A stretch of 64,000 nucleotides of DNA, taken from Calditrichia bacterium. GTDB taxonomy: Bacteria; Calditrichota; Calditrichia; RBG-13-44-9; J075. Position 1 is the first letter of the stretch, and each line of letters starts with the position of its first letter. This document shows positions 54,901 to 63,568 of the stretch, in pieces. The stretch spans positions 310,001-374,000 of the forward strand of contig JANQQU010000093.1 in NCBI GenBank assembly GCA_028284905.1, in the 5' to 3' direction. Below the pieces are notes generated by a model. It was not told where the DNA came from. It did no database searches and saw only the letters and a program-made list of their open reading frames with translations. Both the position numbers and the translations under genes were made by a program.

Positions 54901-56045
54901 AAGCGGCCTCCGCTATCCAGCGATCGATAAACGCCCTGGTTGGTAGCGACGTACATCCGATTGCGATAATTTTCTATGGATAGAACAGAACCGGAGAAGC
55001 CATTGGCTTCGCTGAATATCGATACAGGCCAGGGTGATTCAATATGAGAGATCCCCTTTTCCATAGCAACCCAAAATCCACCCTGTCGGTCCGGGTAGAC
55101 AAAATAGGCCCGGTCATCGATCAAGCCGCTGGATTTATTCAGATGATAAAGTAAATTGCCATCACTATCGATTACCGCGACGCCGTTGTTCAGGGTTGCA
55201 AATGCGTAATTGCCATCGCTTAACAAGGTGCCGTGATAGCCGAGATCGTCCCGGAGAAAAGTATCAATCGTTGAAGGTAGTTTTTCTGGAGCGGATTGGC
55301 TATCATAAATAAACAGCCCTTTTTCCCGGGTGGCGATAAGCAACTTACCATCGGGATAGGGAAGTATCGCGATGATGCGGATGTTCTCGAAAAACTTTCC
55401 TCCGGTTACAAAAACCAGTGAATCGCCTGAGAGTGTCTGCAGGCCGCTTTTCTGTTTTACAAAAAGCTGCTTGTTCGGGGCAAAAATATTGTGAATCGAT
55501 TTTTCCGTCCGCCAGGACTTAATGTTGTTGCCATCCCAGCGAAACAAGCGATAGTAACTTTGGAAGTAGATGCCTTCCGGAGTCGCAAGCGTTGCCCAGA
55601 TATCCCGAAAATTTTCCGTTTCAACAGAGAGGTGGTCAGTGAGAGAGGCATATTGCATCACTCCATGGTCATCGGCAGCGAGATAACCAAATTCATTGAC
55701 ACCACCAACGAAAACAGTGCCTGCTTCGTCAATGGCCAGGGAGCGTACCAGCTTATTGGGGATCTCTGTTTTTTGCCAGGTATTACCATCATAGGAGATT
55801 AGGCCAATCAGGTAACCGAAGTAATAGACACCTCGTTGGTCACGAACGATGCTCCAGGTTTGCGATTGGGTAAAATTGTCATCCCCTTTAAAATCTGCCT
55901 GGGAATAATTGCGAATGTACGGGAAGCCGACTTGAGCAGTGCGGGAAGGAAGGGGAGCGGTTTGGCCAAAAATATAGCTTACCCATATGCTGCAGAACAG
56001 CAAAATAACTGCGGTTCGCCTAATGGGGTGAAAATGCTTGAGCAA
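51936..56045 (-). CDS. Second hybrid two-component sensor/regulator (propeller-HK-REC-AraC)
   Basis: 1369 residues from a TTG start at 56045 (AAAAGGAATG upstream; the nearby ATG is out of frame), beginning with a signal peptide (TAVILLFCSIWVSYIFGQ). Then come periplasmic propeller repeats (WSIVRDQRGVYYFGYLIGL, LWLGTSKNGVIRL, VWFGGDNGLIRYD), a Y_Y_Y domain (KFQHLLEGFAEDWSGWS), a TM helix (WWAYLLYGILAFTAIGSVF), a coiled coil, HisKA with H846 (ISHEFRTPLTLIL), HATPase, a receiver with D1167 (ISDVMMPRMDGYQ), and a C-terminal AraC HTH (MSRMQLHRKLKALTDQSP). Complete signalling protein. The gene begins 6 bases after the metalloprotease stop, so it is in an operon with that protein and a small upstream gene, suggesting it controls or reads them. 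Confidence 0.94.
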   Translation of the reverse strand: MLKHFHPIRRTAVILLFCSIWVSYIFGQTAPLPSRTAQVGFPYIRNYSQADFKGDDNFTQSQTWSIVRDQRGVYYFGYLIGLISYDGNTWQKTEIPNKLVRSLAIDEAGTVFVGGVNEFGYLAADDHGVMQYASLTDHLSVETENFRDIWATLATPEGIYFQSYYRLFRWDGNNIKSWRTEKSIHNIFAPNKQLFVKQKSGLQTLSGDSLVFVTGGKFFENIRIIAILPYPDGKLLIATREKGLFIYDSQSAPEKLPSTIDTFLRDDLGYHGTLLSDGNYAFATLNNGVAVIDSDGNLLYHLNKSSGLIDDRAYFVYPDRQGGFWVAMEKGISHIESPWPVSIFSEANGFSGSVLSIENYRNRMYVATNQGVYRSLDSGGRLAGTERFEEISALPALCQDLLSTQKGLIAASSARGVYVLHNNIGRRLYSGSAYSLYRPASNSKRIYAGLINGLISLYLNNNQQWVFERRFPEIDEQITAITEDPAGDLWLGTSKNGVIRLSFPQNISSAQSGVDSIQISRFGEANGLPGGIEISPYAINEKIFLNSQSGIFTYDNAGNHFHHDSTLHPDFNKEQRQIFRMAKDADNNLWLQNQKYEIIAAYPGKNGRYQLDATPFRRIPFSQINAIYPDEDGTVWFGGDNGLIRYDPEVKRNYQNDFPTLINAVTIGNDSSLLKGSNWLHLPRAFQFPYALNALTFEYAAPYFDNESANKFQHLLEGFAEDWSGWSSENKVNFTNLSEGDYRFRVRAKNVYGHLGEEAVFAFKIFPPWYRSWWAYLLYGILAFTAIGSVFKYRIRYLEEKAKELEGIIVERTAQIREQKNQLAEQAEQLKELDKLKSRFFANISHEFRTPLTLILGPIDNLRQRFTGQDDQHELGMMQRNGRRLLNLINQLLDLSRLEDGKMILEARPDDFLAFLRGQVFSFESLARQKGIALEYHSDKAENDALEMYFDPDKLDKVFVNILSNAFKFTPADGKISVAVDLSSAKTSPGEEADTVIVRISDTGPGIEAERLSLIFERFYTVDQSYTKKQRGTGIGLALAKEFLDLHHGEITAESTVGKGTTFIVSLPLGKAHLNDEEIVDYMSPDEMVAVDIAEIAPDVAEDEPIETSSPIADKDAPTLLIVEDNADMRNYIHNHLSNLYQISEAEDGREGLEKALAMMPDLIISDVMMPRMDGYQLCDALKKDARTSHVPVILLTAKSSSGSKIEGLELGADDYLVKPFVAKELLARVKNLIEQRQLLRQRFSKEIIQVAPSEITVTPVDERFLKKAIEIVEERMADEEFSVELLSREIGMSRMQLHRKLKALTDQSPSMFIRTLRLKRAAQLLQQHSGNISEVAYDVGFNNLSYFAKAFREQFGMLPKEYEKKMGK

Positions 56046-56051
56046 TGGCGG

Positions 56052-58247
56052 TCATTCCTTTTGAATGTATGGATTTATAAGCGTTTTTACCGCCTCCCGG
56101 GTCCTTTCATTACAGAATCCGTTATCACATTGCCGGCTGGTGTAAGAATGCAATAGCTGGGAAATTTCCCGAACCAATGCTTGCTTTTCCTCGGAATTAT
56201 AATCCGGACTATCCGCCGCTCTACGGACAATTTTAGCCGCCTGAATTATTTCGGATTCATTTAAGACAATATAATCATATTTTTTTAAATATGCACAAGC
56301 CGTATCCATATCCGCTGGTGTGTCAAAAAAACGCCGGCTGTAGCATTTCGATAAAGTAATCGCATAATGCGCACCGAATAACAAGCCGAGATTGGGGTGA
56401 GTGGTGGCAAGGTCGAGAATGTTGAAACCGTTCTCCAGGTGCCAGCCGCCAAAAATGATCATTTGGGTGACTTCCGGCTGCTGAAGTATTTGATCCGCTA
56501 ATTCACGATGTTCCTCGGAAACCGGTTGCGCGATAGTGATCCTGGTTTCTCCGGAGATACTCGCTTCCCGGCCACTGCTGTTCGGCCATTGTAAGGTGAC
56601 ACGAACATTGTAGTTACCCGGCACCGGGAAAAGCGCGCCATTTTTGTTGTGCAGCAGGGTATAAGCATGGGAAATATCACTTTTATCATCCAGCTTTATC
56701 AAACCGGTTTCCGCACCCTCGAAGTATATGACCGATTGCAGGGACTGCGGATTCCCTTCGAGACCGAGTTGTTTCACTTCGATCTTGATAAAACCGGTTT
56801 TTAAACTGAGGCTTGCCGGTACTTCGATGGGAGCCGCTCCCTCCGCTAGCTTTAAGCGAACGCTTATCCGGACCGGCATCCCGAATGGCAAGTCTTTGAG
56901 CGATCTTTGCTGTCCATCTTTCTCCGGAACTATGGAAAGATGCTCTACTGCCAGGGTTAGTGCTGCCAAGCTGCTGCCACTATCCGCCGAGGTTTTATCG
57001 GTAGTTATTTCCGTCTCTTCCCGATCATTCAGGATCGCAGTGTTTTTATTGAAATCGACATTCCAGCCAATGCCGCCCGGGCGCACCCAGATATCCGGCA
57101 TATGCTTCAGGCAAATTTCATCTTTCGGGGCAAAAACCCAGGAGATGTTTTCCGGAAAAGCAGGCGCGTCCTCAGTGCTCTGAAAGTTAATCACATTGGT
57201 TTGATTCATCAGGCGGGTATTCGGCAATGGTTCGTGAATGAGGCCCATCATATGGCCTAATTCATGCAGGGCGGTGCGGAAATAGGCCGGGGGGATTTCA
57301 CTGAGTGTTTTTCCGGCAATCGGCGCCGGCCATCCCTGTGCACTGTCCAGCACTTTCCGGGCACAGATGGCCGCTCCTTCCCGGGCAATCTTGTTATTAT
57401 CGAATGTCGGATCATCAAACATGATGCCAAGGTGCCCATCTTCATGAGTATGGATGCACAGCAGGTAGTACCACCATTCCTCAGCGCTGTTTTCCTGATG
57501 GCGATTGCGCCATTCCAACATGCGGGCATGTAGTTCGCCATTATTCCAGGACTGGCCCGTCGGGGCAATCCGGTCATTTTCATCGGCAACTACATTAACC
57601 GACCAGCCAATGCTCTTGAAAATATCTTCCCAGTCTAACGAGGTTGCACCCAATGCCGGCATATCGGTATTCTGCAAGGCATCGATTTCCAGGTTAAAAC
57701 GGCGAAAAAACGGCGAGACCCAATCTAAAGTATATGTCCCGATCTCGTTCTGCTGGTCATCGAGCACTACTCCCTGGAATGATGGCGTCGCTGCCTTGTT
57801 ACCTTCATCGGCAACCAATTCTAATTGAATAACATCGAATTGCGGTAAACCATTGCTGGCAATGTCGAACTGCTTGAGGGGATGACCGTTTGCGCTGGTA
57901 TGAAAATAGACATATTGATGAAAGCGGCAGTGATTGCCATTAATACCAACCAGTTTGAGATAGCTGTCATAGAGATGCACTGGAAATAAAGGGACTTGCT
58001 GCTGGGAAATCCGTGTTTCATCCGGCAGGGGAATTGCTGTGCCGTCCGGATTTTCCGCCCGGTATAAATCACCACTGACAGCGATTTTTCCGCCAACTGT
58101 TTCTACCCGCAGCGAGCCGTGCAGATGCAGCTTGAAATCAGGCTGATTGATATCAAGGCCGATATAATAACAACCCGCCTGCAGCGATTGCAACTCGGAA
58201 GGGCGATCGTGATGCGGAAACAATTTGAGTTTTTCCGGTTCAAGCAT
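56052..58247 (-). CDS. Zinc metalloprotease of metzincin type (HExxHxxGxxH)
   Basis: 731 residues; ATG 58247 follows GAGGAAAG. The zinc site HELGHMMGLIHE has ligands H328, H332, H338 and the base E329, followed after 8 residues by an LMN segment that could be the Met-turn. N-terminal part (1-190): beta-rich, with FRRFNLEIDALQ. After the catalytic domain (about 200-385) come a beta-sandwich region with VPASLSLKTGFIKIEVKQL and YNVRVTLQWPNS, and a helical C-terminal domain (YIVLNESEIIQAAKIVRRA). No signal peptide or membrane segment is visible, unusual for a metzincin, so it is cytosolic or exported by another route. In an operon between a small Asn/Pro-rich protein and the second hybrid sensor. 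Substrate unknown. Confidence 0.82.
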   Translation of the reverse strand: MLEPEKLKLFPHHDRPSELQSLQAGCYYIGLDINQPDFKLHLHGSLRVETVGGKIAVSGDLYRAENPDGTAIPLPDETRISQQQVPLFPVHLYDSYLKLVGINGNHCRFHQYVYFHTSANGHPLKQFDIASNGLPQFDVIQLELVADEGNKAATPSFQGVVLDDQQNEIGTYTLDWVSPFFRRFNLEIDALQNTDMPALGATSLDWEDIFKSIGWSVNVVADENDRIAPTGQSWNNGELHARMLEWRNRHQENSAEEWWYYLLCIHTHEDGHLGIMFDDPTFDNNKIAREGAAICARKVLDSAQGWPAPIAGKTLSEIPPAYFRTALHELGHMMGLIHEPLPNTRLMNQTNVINFQSTEDAPAFPENISWVFAPKDEICLKHMPDIWVRPGGIGWNVDFNKNTAILNDREETEITTDKTSADSGSSLAALTLAVEHLSIVPEKDGQQRSLKDLPFGMPVRISVRLKLAEGAAPIEVPASLSLKTGFIKIEVKQLGLEGNPQSLQSVIYFEGAETGLIKLDDKSDISHAYTLLHNKNGALFPVPGNYNVRVTLQWPNSSGREASISGETRITIAQPVSEEHRELADQILQQPEVTQMIIFGGWHLENGFNILDLATTHPNLGLLFGAHYAITLSKCYSRRFFDTPADMDTACAYLKKYDYIVLNESEIIQAAKIVRRAADSPDYNSEEKQALVREISQLLHSYTSRQCDNGFCNERTREAVKTLINPYIQKE

Positions 58248-58308
58248 CTGCTTTCCTCAAAGATTAATGATATCATCGAAAATTACCGGACGATTCCTTT
58301 TGGGGAGA

Positions 58309-58689
58309 TCAGGGAGTATCCGGGGGATTGTTCGGGTCTGCACGTCTTTGGGCATCGCCGTCTCCCGGGTCGCCTTTGGCATCGAAGGTGCATTTGAAAG
58401 GTGAGAGGCCTTCGCTGAACTGGATCATTATCGTACCGTTCGAAACTCCGGTGTCAGTTTGTTCGATCGTAATCTGGCTGTCTTTTTCGACCGATGACGC
58501 TGGCAGCACTGCATTATCCAGGCTATCGATAATAATAACTTCCGGAGGTTGCCGTCTGTTGCTATTCGGTGTTTTAAATGTGAGACTCACTTTCGTATCA
58601 GAAAAATTAAAGATCCGATATTCGGCTGGTTTCCGGTCGGTTGCGTTCGTTTCGCCGGCTTGCTGGCTTTTAACGACAGGATCGTTCAT
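58309..58689 (-). CDS. Small protein of unknown function upstream of metalloprotease
   Basis: 126 residues; GAGAGGAGC lies ahead of ATG 58689, so it is very likely translated. Predicted beta-rich core (EYRIFNFSDTKVSLTF, PEVIIIDSLDNAVLPAS, SQITIEQTDTGVSNGTIMIQ) with a charged, Pro/Asp-rich tail (DPGDGDAQRRADPNNPPDTP). No signal peptide, Cys or recognised domain. First gene of an operon with the metalloprotease and the hybrid sensor. It could be the substrate, an inhibitor or a chaperone of the protease, but this is context only. Confidence 0.7.
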   Translation of the reverse strand: MNDPVVKSQQAGETNATDRKPAEYRIFNFSDTKVSLTFKTPNSNRRQPPEVIIIDSLDNAVLPASSVEKDSQITIEQTDTGVSNGTIMIQFSEGLSPFKCTFDAKGDPGDGDAQRRADPNNPPDTP

Positions 58690-58818
58690 TATTTGCTCCT
58701 CTCAATTTTGTTGTCAGTATCCCGGGAATTGTTTGCTGCTTTACCGGTGTTAGCTGATTGTGGATATTAGTGTGATGTTATCGATTTTTATGTTATTACG
58801 CAAATTTCACTATTCATC

Positions 58819-59127
58819 CTATATCACCCGGGAAGCACTTTTTTGTTGAAATATTCTTACCAGGCCAAGCAGAAGAATCGCCGGTAATAGTGGTGATATT
58901 GGATGTGCAATACCAAAAAGTGTAATACAAACAGCCGCGATGGCATTGAAGGTAACAATGGCAACAAAGGCAACCAGCAGCAACGCCAACGGAAATAACA
59001 GAATTGCCAGAAAAGCCAGGAAACTTTTAGTTAACAGGCCAGCCTGCTTAAATCTGGACTTAATTATGTTTACAAAGTTCTCAGACGGTTCGTCTGTCAG
59101 GTAATTATTTTCAGAAAAAGTCTTCAT
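58819..59127 (-). CDS. Small membrane protein, two TM helices
   Basis: 102 residues; CGCAGGAGT precedes ATG 59127. A hydrophilic N-terminus (about 33 residues) is followed by two hydrophobic helices (FLAFLAILLFPLALLLVAFVA and ITLFGIAHPISPLLPAILLL regions) and a short basic tail. No family recognised. It lies 129 bases upstream of the small protein/metalloprotease operon on the same strand. Confidence 0.7.
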   Translation of the reverse strand: MKTFSENNYLTDEPSENFVNIIKSRFKQAGLLTKSFLAFLAILLFPLALLLVAFVAIVTFNAIAAVCITLFGIAHPISPLLPAILLLGLVRIFQQKSASRVI

Positions 59128-59260
59128 TTTTACTCCTGCGAATTTTTATTACTTAGCGCTTATCAAATCATCTACAATCAAGCTAGCAAAAATAAGCAGG
59201 ACGTTCTAACGGCTATGTAACAAAAGGTACGCAGGATGTAACATTTAGGGTGAGAATAAT

Positions 59261-59406
59261 GGGGAATGGGGAATGGGGAATGCGGAATGAGAAATAATAA
59301 TTCGGAATGTGGAATTCGGAAGTCGGAATGAAAAATTGGAATTTGTAAGTTGATTTTTTAATTCCACATTCGTCATTCCGCATTCCGCATTCGCCATTCC
59401 GCATTC
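59261..59406. repeat. Inverted GGGGAAT-type heptad tracts
   Basis: Left part (59261-59289) repeats GGGGAAT, then TGCGGAA-type units; right part (59361-59406) repeats ATTCCGC-type units (ATTCCAC, ATTCGTC, ATTCCGC, ATTCCGC, ATTCGCC, ATTCCGC, ATTCC). The two are reverse complements, so a long hairpin is possible. The right tract ends exactly at the stop codon of the DUF58 gene. Confidence 0.8.
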
Positions 59407-60324
59407 CTAATAAAGCTGCTTCCGCTTAAACAAATACCGCATCATTGCTTTATCAAACGGATCGGTCGTAAAAATATTCTGAAAATCGATCTGCATATTA
59501 TGGCATTCATTTTTTAATTCTTCATAAAAGCCATCGATCATTTCCCGATATTGATTTTTGATCAAATGCGGCTGGGTTTTCAATTCTTCCCCGGTTTCCA
59601 TATCGACAAAAGTAGCTTCGTCTGTAAAATCAAAATTGCGGTCTTTCGGGTCAAGAATGTTGAAGACAATAACTTCGTGATTGTAATAGCGAAAATGTCG
59701 TAAACCCTCAAGAATTTTTTCAATATCTTCGTAGAGGAATTCCGAGATAAGAATGATTAACCCCGGCCGTTTCATTTTTTCCGCCATTTCATGAAGGGTC
59801 TGACTAACCACCGTCTCATTTTTCTGTGGCTCGGCCTTTTCAAGTTCTTTCAGTAAATATTTGATATAGGAATTGGTCGATTTCGGTGGCAGGTAGCGAT
59901 GAATCTGGTCAGAAAAAAGGGTGACACCTACCGCATCACGTTGCTTTAGTAGAAGATAGGAAAGTGCGGCAGCAAGATAACGGGCATACTGGAATTTGGT
60001 GATGCCATGACTGCTGTATCCCATCGAACCGGACATGTCGACAAGAATGTTCGCCTTCATGTTGGTTTCTTCTTCATATTGTTTGATGTAGTAACGATCA
60101 GTGCGGCCGTAAACTTTCCAGTCGATGTCGCGAATATTATCGCCCGGCATATATTGACGGTGCTCGGAAAATTCCACGCTAAATCCATGAAAAGGGCTCT
60201 TGTGCAGGCCAACCAAAAATCCTTCCACGATGAAGCGGGCGATCATGTCCAGATTCTTAATTTTTGCCACCACTTCCGGCATAAGGTATTTTTGGTTGTT
60301 CTGTTGCTTCTTTTTACCAAGCAT
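59407..60324 (-). CDS. DUF58 domain protein (MoxR-associated, vWA-like)
   Basis: 305 residues. DUF58 signatures: GFSVEFSEHRQYMPGDNIRDIDWKVYGRTD region and the metal-binding-like DMSGSMG (MIDAS) within a vWA-like fold, followed by LLKQRDAVGVTLFSD and RPGLIILISEFLYED. Soluble. In many bacteria DUF58 genes stand beside a MoxR AAA ATPase and Bat/aerotolerance genes; none of these is next to it here (the neighbour is divergent trxB), so partners must be elsewhere. GGAGTG lies 7 bases before ATG 60324. Divergent from trxB with 211 bases between, which must hold both promoters. Confidence 0.9.
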   Translation of the reverse strand: MLGKKKQQNNQKYLMPEVVAKIKNLDMIARFIVEGFLVGLHKSPFHGFSVEFSEHRQYMPGDNIRDIDWKVYGRTDRYYIKQYEEETNMKANILVDMSGSMGYSSHGITKFQYARYLAAALSYLLLKQRDAVGVTLFSDQIHRYLPPKSTNSYIKYLLKELEKAEPQKNETVVSQTLHEMAEKMKRPGLIILISEFLYEDIEKILEGLRHFRYYNHEVIVFNILDPKDRNFDFTDEATFVDMETGEELKTQPHLIKNQYREMIDGFYEELKNECHNMQIDFQNIFTTDPFDKAMMRYLFKRKQLY

Positions 60325-60535
60325 GTCTGCACTCCGCTGATTATCGGGAAAAACTGCTGAATATCGTTTTCTTATCTATGCCGGATTTAAAATTAAGTTT
60401 CTTCTCCGGGAAAAATAGGATAGCATATTTTCGCCACAAAACGAATTTTATATTTTCTGTATCCCGTATTATATTGGCACATCTAAAAAAAGCATTGACC
60501 GAACGCATACGAAAGAAAATGAAAAGGAGATACCT

Positions 60536-61486
60536 ATGGACCTGCCTGCACATCATAAAGTGATCATTATTGGATCGGGCCCTGCCGGAGATACCGCTGC
60601 CCTCTATGCCGCCCGTGCGGAACTGCAACCGTTGGTGATTGCCGGAATGCAACCGGGAGGACAATTAACAATTACAACAGACGTCGAAAATTTTCCGGGA
60701 TTCCCCGATGGCATTATGGGCCCGGAGATGATGGAGCTCTTCCGGAAACAGGCGGAGCGCTTCGGCAGCAAGTTCCTTTACAAAACCGTTACAGCTGTGG
60801 ATTTCTCGGAAAGACCGTATAAAGTGACTGCGGAAGATCGCGAGTTTACCGCTGATGCGGTGATTATTGCTACCGGTGCGACTGCCAAACTGCTTGGGCT
60901 GGAGTCGGAGAGCAATTTAATGGGATATGGCGTATCCGCCTGCGCCACTTGCGATGGGTTCTTTTTCCGGGGCAAAGAAGTGGTTGTTGTTGGTGGTGGT
61001 GATTCCGCAATGGAAGAAGCGACCTTCCTGACCAAGTTTGCTTCGAAGGTGACAATTGTGCATCGTCGTGAGGAGCTGCGCGCGTCGAAAATTATGCAGC
61101 AGCGCGCCTTGCAAAACGAAAAAATTGAGTTCGTCTGGAATAAAACCGTTTTGGAAGTATTGGGTGATAAAGAAAACGGTGGCGTTACCGGCGCCCGCCT
61201 GAAAGATACAAAAACCGGCGAAGAAAGCGTCATCTCCTGCGATGGCTTCTTTCTGGCAATTGGCCACACGCCGAACTCTTCTCTATTTACCAAGACGCTG
61301 GAAATGGATGATGTCGGCTACATCATCACCAAACCGGATAGCAGCAAAACTTCCATTCCCGGCGTGTTTGCCTGTGGTGATGTGCAGGATTCGGTTTATC
61401 GTCAGGCTGTGACGGCGGCTGGCTCCGGTTGTATGGCGGCCATCGACGCCGAGCATTATTTGTCGGAATTAGACTTCGAAAGATAA
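60536..61486 (+). CDS. trxB: Thioredoxin reductase
   Basis: A 316-residue FAD/NADPH flavoenzyme that reduces thioredoxin in the cytosol. FAD motif [14 protein letters not shown] at the N-terminus; redox-active disulfide CATC (C136 and C139) in [16 protein letters not shown]-binding [13 protein letters not shown]; and the closing FAD segment [19 protein letters not shown]. Length and order are those of the low-Mr bacterial enzyme. RBS AAAAGGAGA precedes the ATG. No thioredoxin gene adjoins it. Confidence 0.96.
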   Translation: MDLPAHHKVIIIGSGPAGDTAALYAARAELQPLVIAGMQPGGQLTITTDVENFPGFPDGIMGPEMMELFRKQAERFGSKFLYKTVTAVDFSERPYKVTAEDREFTADAVIIATGATAKLLGLESESNLMGYGVSACATCDGFFFRGKEVVVVGGGDSAMEEATFLTKFASKVTIVHRREELRASKIMQQRALQNEKIEFVWNKTVLEVLGDKENGGVTGARLKDTKTGEESVISCDGFFLAIGHTPNSSLFTKTLEMDDVGYIITKPDSSKTSIPGVFACGDVQDSVYRQAVTAAGSGCMAAIDAEHYLSELDFER

Positions 61487-61524
61487 TTCGTTAACTATCT
61501 CTGCAAATATTTTTCAGATGATGC

Positions 61525-61567
61525 TTTAAAAAATACCAACCCCCGGTGGTACTGCTGCCGGGGGTTG
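61525..61567. terminator. Bidirectional terminator between trxB and beta-helix gene
   Basis: CAACCCCCGG (61537-61546) pairs with CCGGGGGTTG (61558-61567). Read leftward it is followed by TATTTTTTAAAG, a good T-run, so it ends the beta-helix transcript. Rightward it has only a weak T stretch. Confidence 0.7.
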
Positions 61568-61607
61568 ATTTATCTGGGGGTATGAAGGAAATTTGTTCGG
61601 GAACAGA

Positions 61608-63269
61608 CTAGCGAATCAGGTGCATCTTGCGAGTGCGGCTGATATTGCCAGTTTCCAGCTGATAAATATAAATACCACTAACGACATCCTGCCCAAAATC
61701 GTTTTTCCCATTCCACTCGAAAGTGTGTAGTCCGCTGGCCAGGGAAGCATTTGCCAACGTGCGGATTTTTTGACCGATAACGTTATATATGCTTAAACGG
61801 ATATCTGCGGATTCCGGCAAACGGAAGGAGATCGTTGTGCTCGGGTTGAACGGATTGGGGAAGTTCGGGTAAAGTTGATATTCATCGACGATATTCGGCT
61901 GATCAGGATCGAGGATCCCGGTGGATGTATCAGACTCGTAAGCGCCAACATCGTAGCTGCCGCTGTAGCGGGGATTACCCTCGAAATCGCTGGTGACCAT
62001 AGAAATGTCATCACCACTGTTGATTGCCGGGCTGTTGCTGCTTAAATGAAAATCCCGGCCGCCGAGGTCGACAAAAAACGAACTGCTTGCCAGCAGATTT
62101 GAGGAATGCGTTGCACCTTCATCGGGCATTTCCCCGGTGAAAAGGCAGTTCCGTACATCAAGCCCATCCTCATCGTAGCCACCGGAGGAATTCTGAAAAT
62201 AATCGTCACCACTGTCTTTGTCGAAAGTGCTGTTATAGATTTTTAGAACTTCCAGGTCTTCTTCCGTACGAAAGGTTTTGATGTTGTCGAAGGCGATGCA
62301 GTTAATCAAGGTTATGTGCGCACCACCGCGACCATTGGGGCCACGCAGGCGAAAGGCGATTTCATTGTTGTAAACCTTTACGTTGATCATTTCGCAATCA
62401 ACTTTTTCCTTGATGTTAAAAGCCGCACGGTTGTTGATGTATCCGGGGACGAATCCATAAGCCGTCACATTGCGAATCGTAATTTTCGCCCGATAGGAAG
62501 TGTTCACTGCATCTTCATTGATTTTTGTGTCAATAGCGTTTTCGCCGGGAATTTCACCCGCTTCCCAGTCAGCAGCATCGGCCGGTAGGGGGCCGGTCCA
62601 TAAAACGCAATCTTCAATCAAAACATTGTCCCAGAGGGGGTAATCGCGATTCGGATCGGTTTGAAAGCAATCGCCGGTTACGTAGTAGATATTACACCCG
62701 CGAATGGTAAGATTCTTCTCGCCAGTAGCTACGATGCCGTGGGCATCTACCTGGTTGGAGAAAGTACCTCCCAGCATGTGGTGAATTTCGCAATTTTCGA
62801 TGAGCACGTCATCCGCTTCGTTCATATCGATGCCATCTTTCCGGCCATTTTTGATTTCGCAATTTCGGATGATCGCATTGTCACCACCGCTGGAAATTTT
62901 TACAACATCGCTGCTCTCGAACTGACCGTCGAGAATAAGGTCTTCGACAGTCACGAAACTGTCGTCAATCGTTAATTCCGTTTCCAGTGCGCTAATTACC
63001 GGACGATTTTTCGGATCGGTGCCACGAATGGTTAATCGTTTATCCGCAGTGCCGCCATTGGTCACCTGAATTTTTTCATTGTATTTTCCCGGCAGCACGT
63101 TGATGACATCGCCGGGCTGGGCGACGGCTAATGCCTCACTAAAACTGTTAAATGGTGATGATTCTGTGCCGTTGCCGTTTACCTCGGAAACACCGACATA
63201 ATAATCTTCTGCAAAAATGCTGCTGCCCATAACCAGCAACAAAATAAGTGCGATAAAGTTTCTCTTCAT
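61608..63269 (-). CDS. Secreted right-handed parallel beta-helix protein with sorting domain
   Basis: 553 residues. Signal peptide (MKRNFIALILLLVMGSSIFA); then an N-terminal cap (SPFNSFSEALAVAQPGDVIN) and many parallel beta-helix coils (DNAIIRNCEIKNGRKDGIDM, VLIENCEIHHM, LTIRGCNIYYVTGDCFQ, ITLINCIAFDNI), as in pectate lyase-like proteins and polysaccharide lyase families 6 and 9. No catalytic Lys/Arg or calcium site can be assigned from sequence alone. The C-terminus (FPNPFNPSTTISFRLPES, ending R-K-M-H-L-I-R) is the sorting module. Probably an extracellular polysaccharide-binding or -cleaving protein. RBS GAGGGA. Confidence 0.88.
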   Translation of the reverse strand: MKRNFIALILLLVMGSSIFAEDYYVGVSEVNGNGTESSPFNSFSEALAVAQPGDVINVLPGKYNEKIQVTNGGTADKRLTIRGTDPKNRPVISALETELTIDDSFVTVEDLILDGQFESSDVVKISSGGDNAIIRNCEIKNGRKDGIDMNEADDVLIENCEIHHMLGGTFSNQVDAHGIVATGEKNLTIRGCNIYYVTGDCFQTDPNRDYPLWDNVLIEDCVLWTGPLPADAADWEAGEIPGENAIDTKINEDAVNTSYRAKITIRNVTAYGFVPGYINNRAAFNIKEKVDCEMINVKVYNNEIAFRLRGPNGRGGAHITLINCIAFDNIKTFRTEEDLEVLKIYNSTFDKDSGDDYFQNSSGGYDEDGLDVRNCLFTGEMPDEGATHSSNLLASSSFFVDLGGRDFHLSSNSPAINSGDDISMVTSDFEGNPRYSGSYDVGAYESDTSTGILDPDQPNIVDEYQLYPNFPNPFNPSTTISFRLPESADIRLSIYNVIGQKIRTLANASLASGLHTFEWNGKNDFGQDVVSGIYIYQLETGNISRTRKMHLIR

Positions 63270-63568
63270 GATTTCCCTCTTTTGTATTTATGCCAATTTC
63301 ATTTCGAAAATTGTAGAAACATTCTCAGCGAATTTTCTCCGCTATTCGTTTCTCTTCAAAACAAAAGCCATACCAGAAATACATTTTCGCAGATTTGCAG
63401 GGAAATAAATTTAGAGTGGAGCGTTAAGATGTTGTTTTATAGAATATTAGCGGTTGGGTAAAATTGAGGAGGAGGATGACAAAAAAATTAAGTTTTCTTT
63501 CATCATCCTATGAATATGCATTCTCACTAAAAATTATGTAAAAAGTTTACACAACTGTAACAGACCTT
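63270..63568. other. Spacer between two leftward genes, nothing recognised
   Basis: 299 AT-rich bases that probably hold the promoter of the beta-helix gene. No open frame with RBS, hairpin terminator or repeat tract was noticed. Confidence 0.45.

Noticed and set aside
59213-59404. A leftward open frame with a repeating peptide (MRNGECGMRNDECG)
   Set aside because: It is the translation of the GGGGAAT-type heptad tract; a 7-base DNA period makes a 7-residue peptide period without coding meaning, and there is no RBS.
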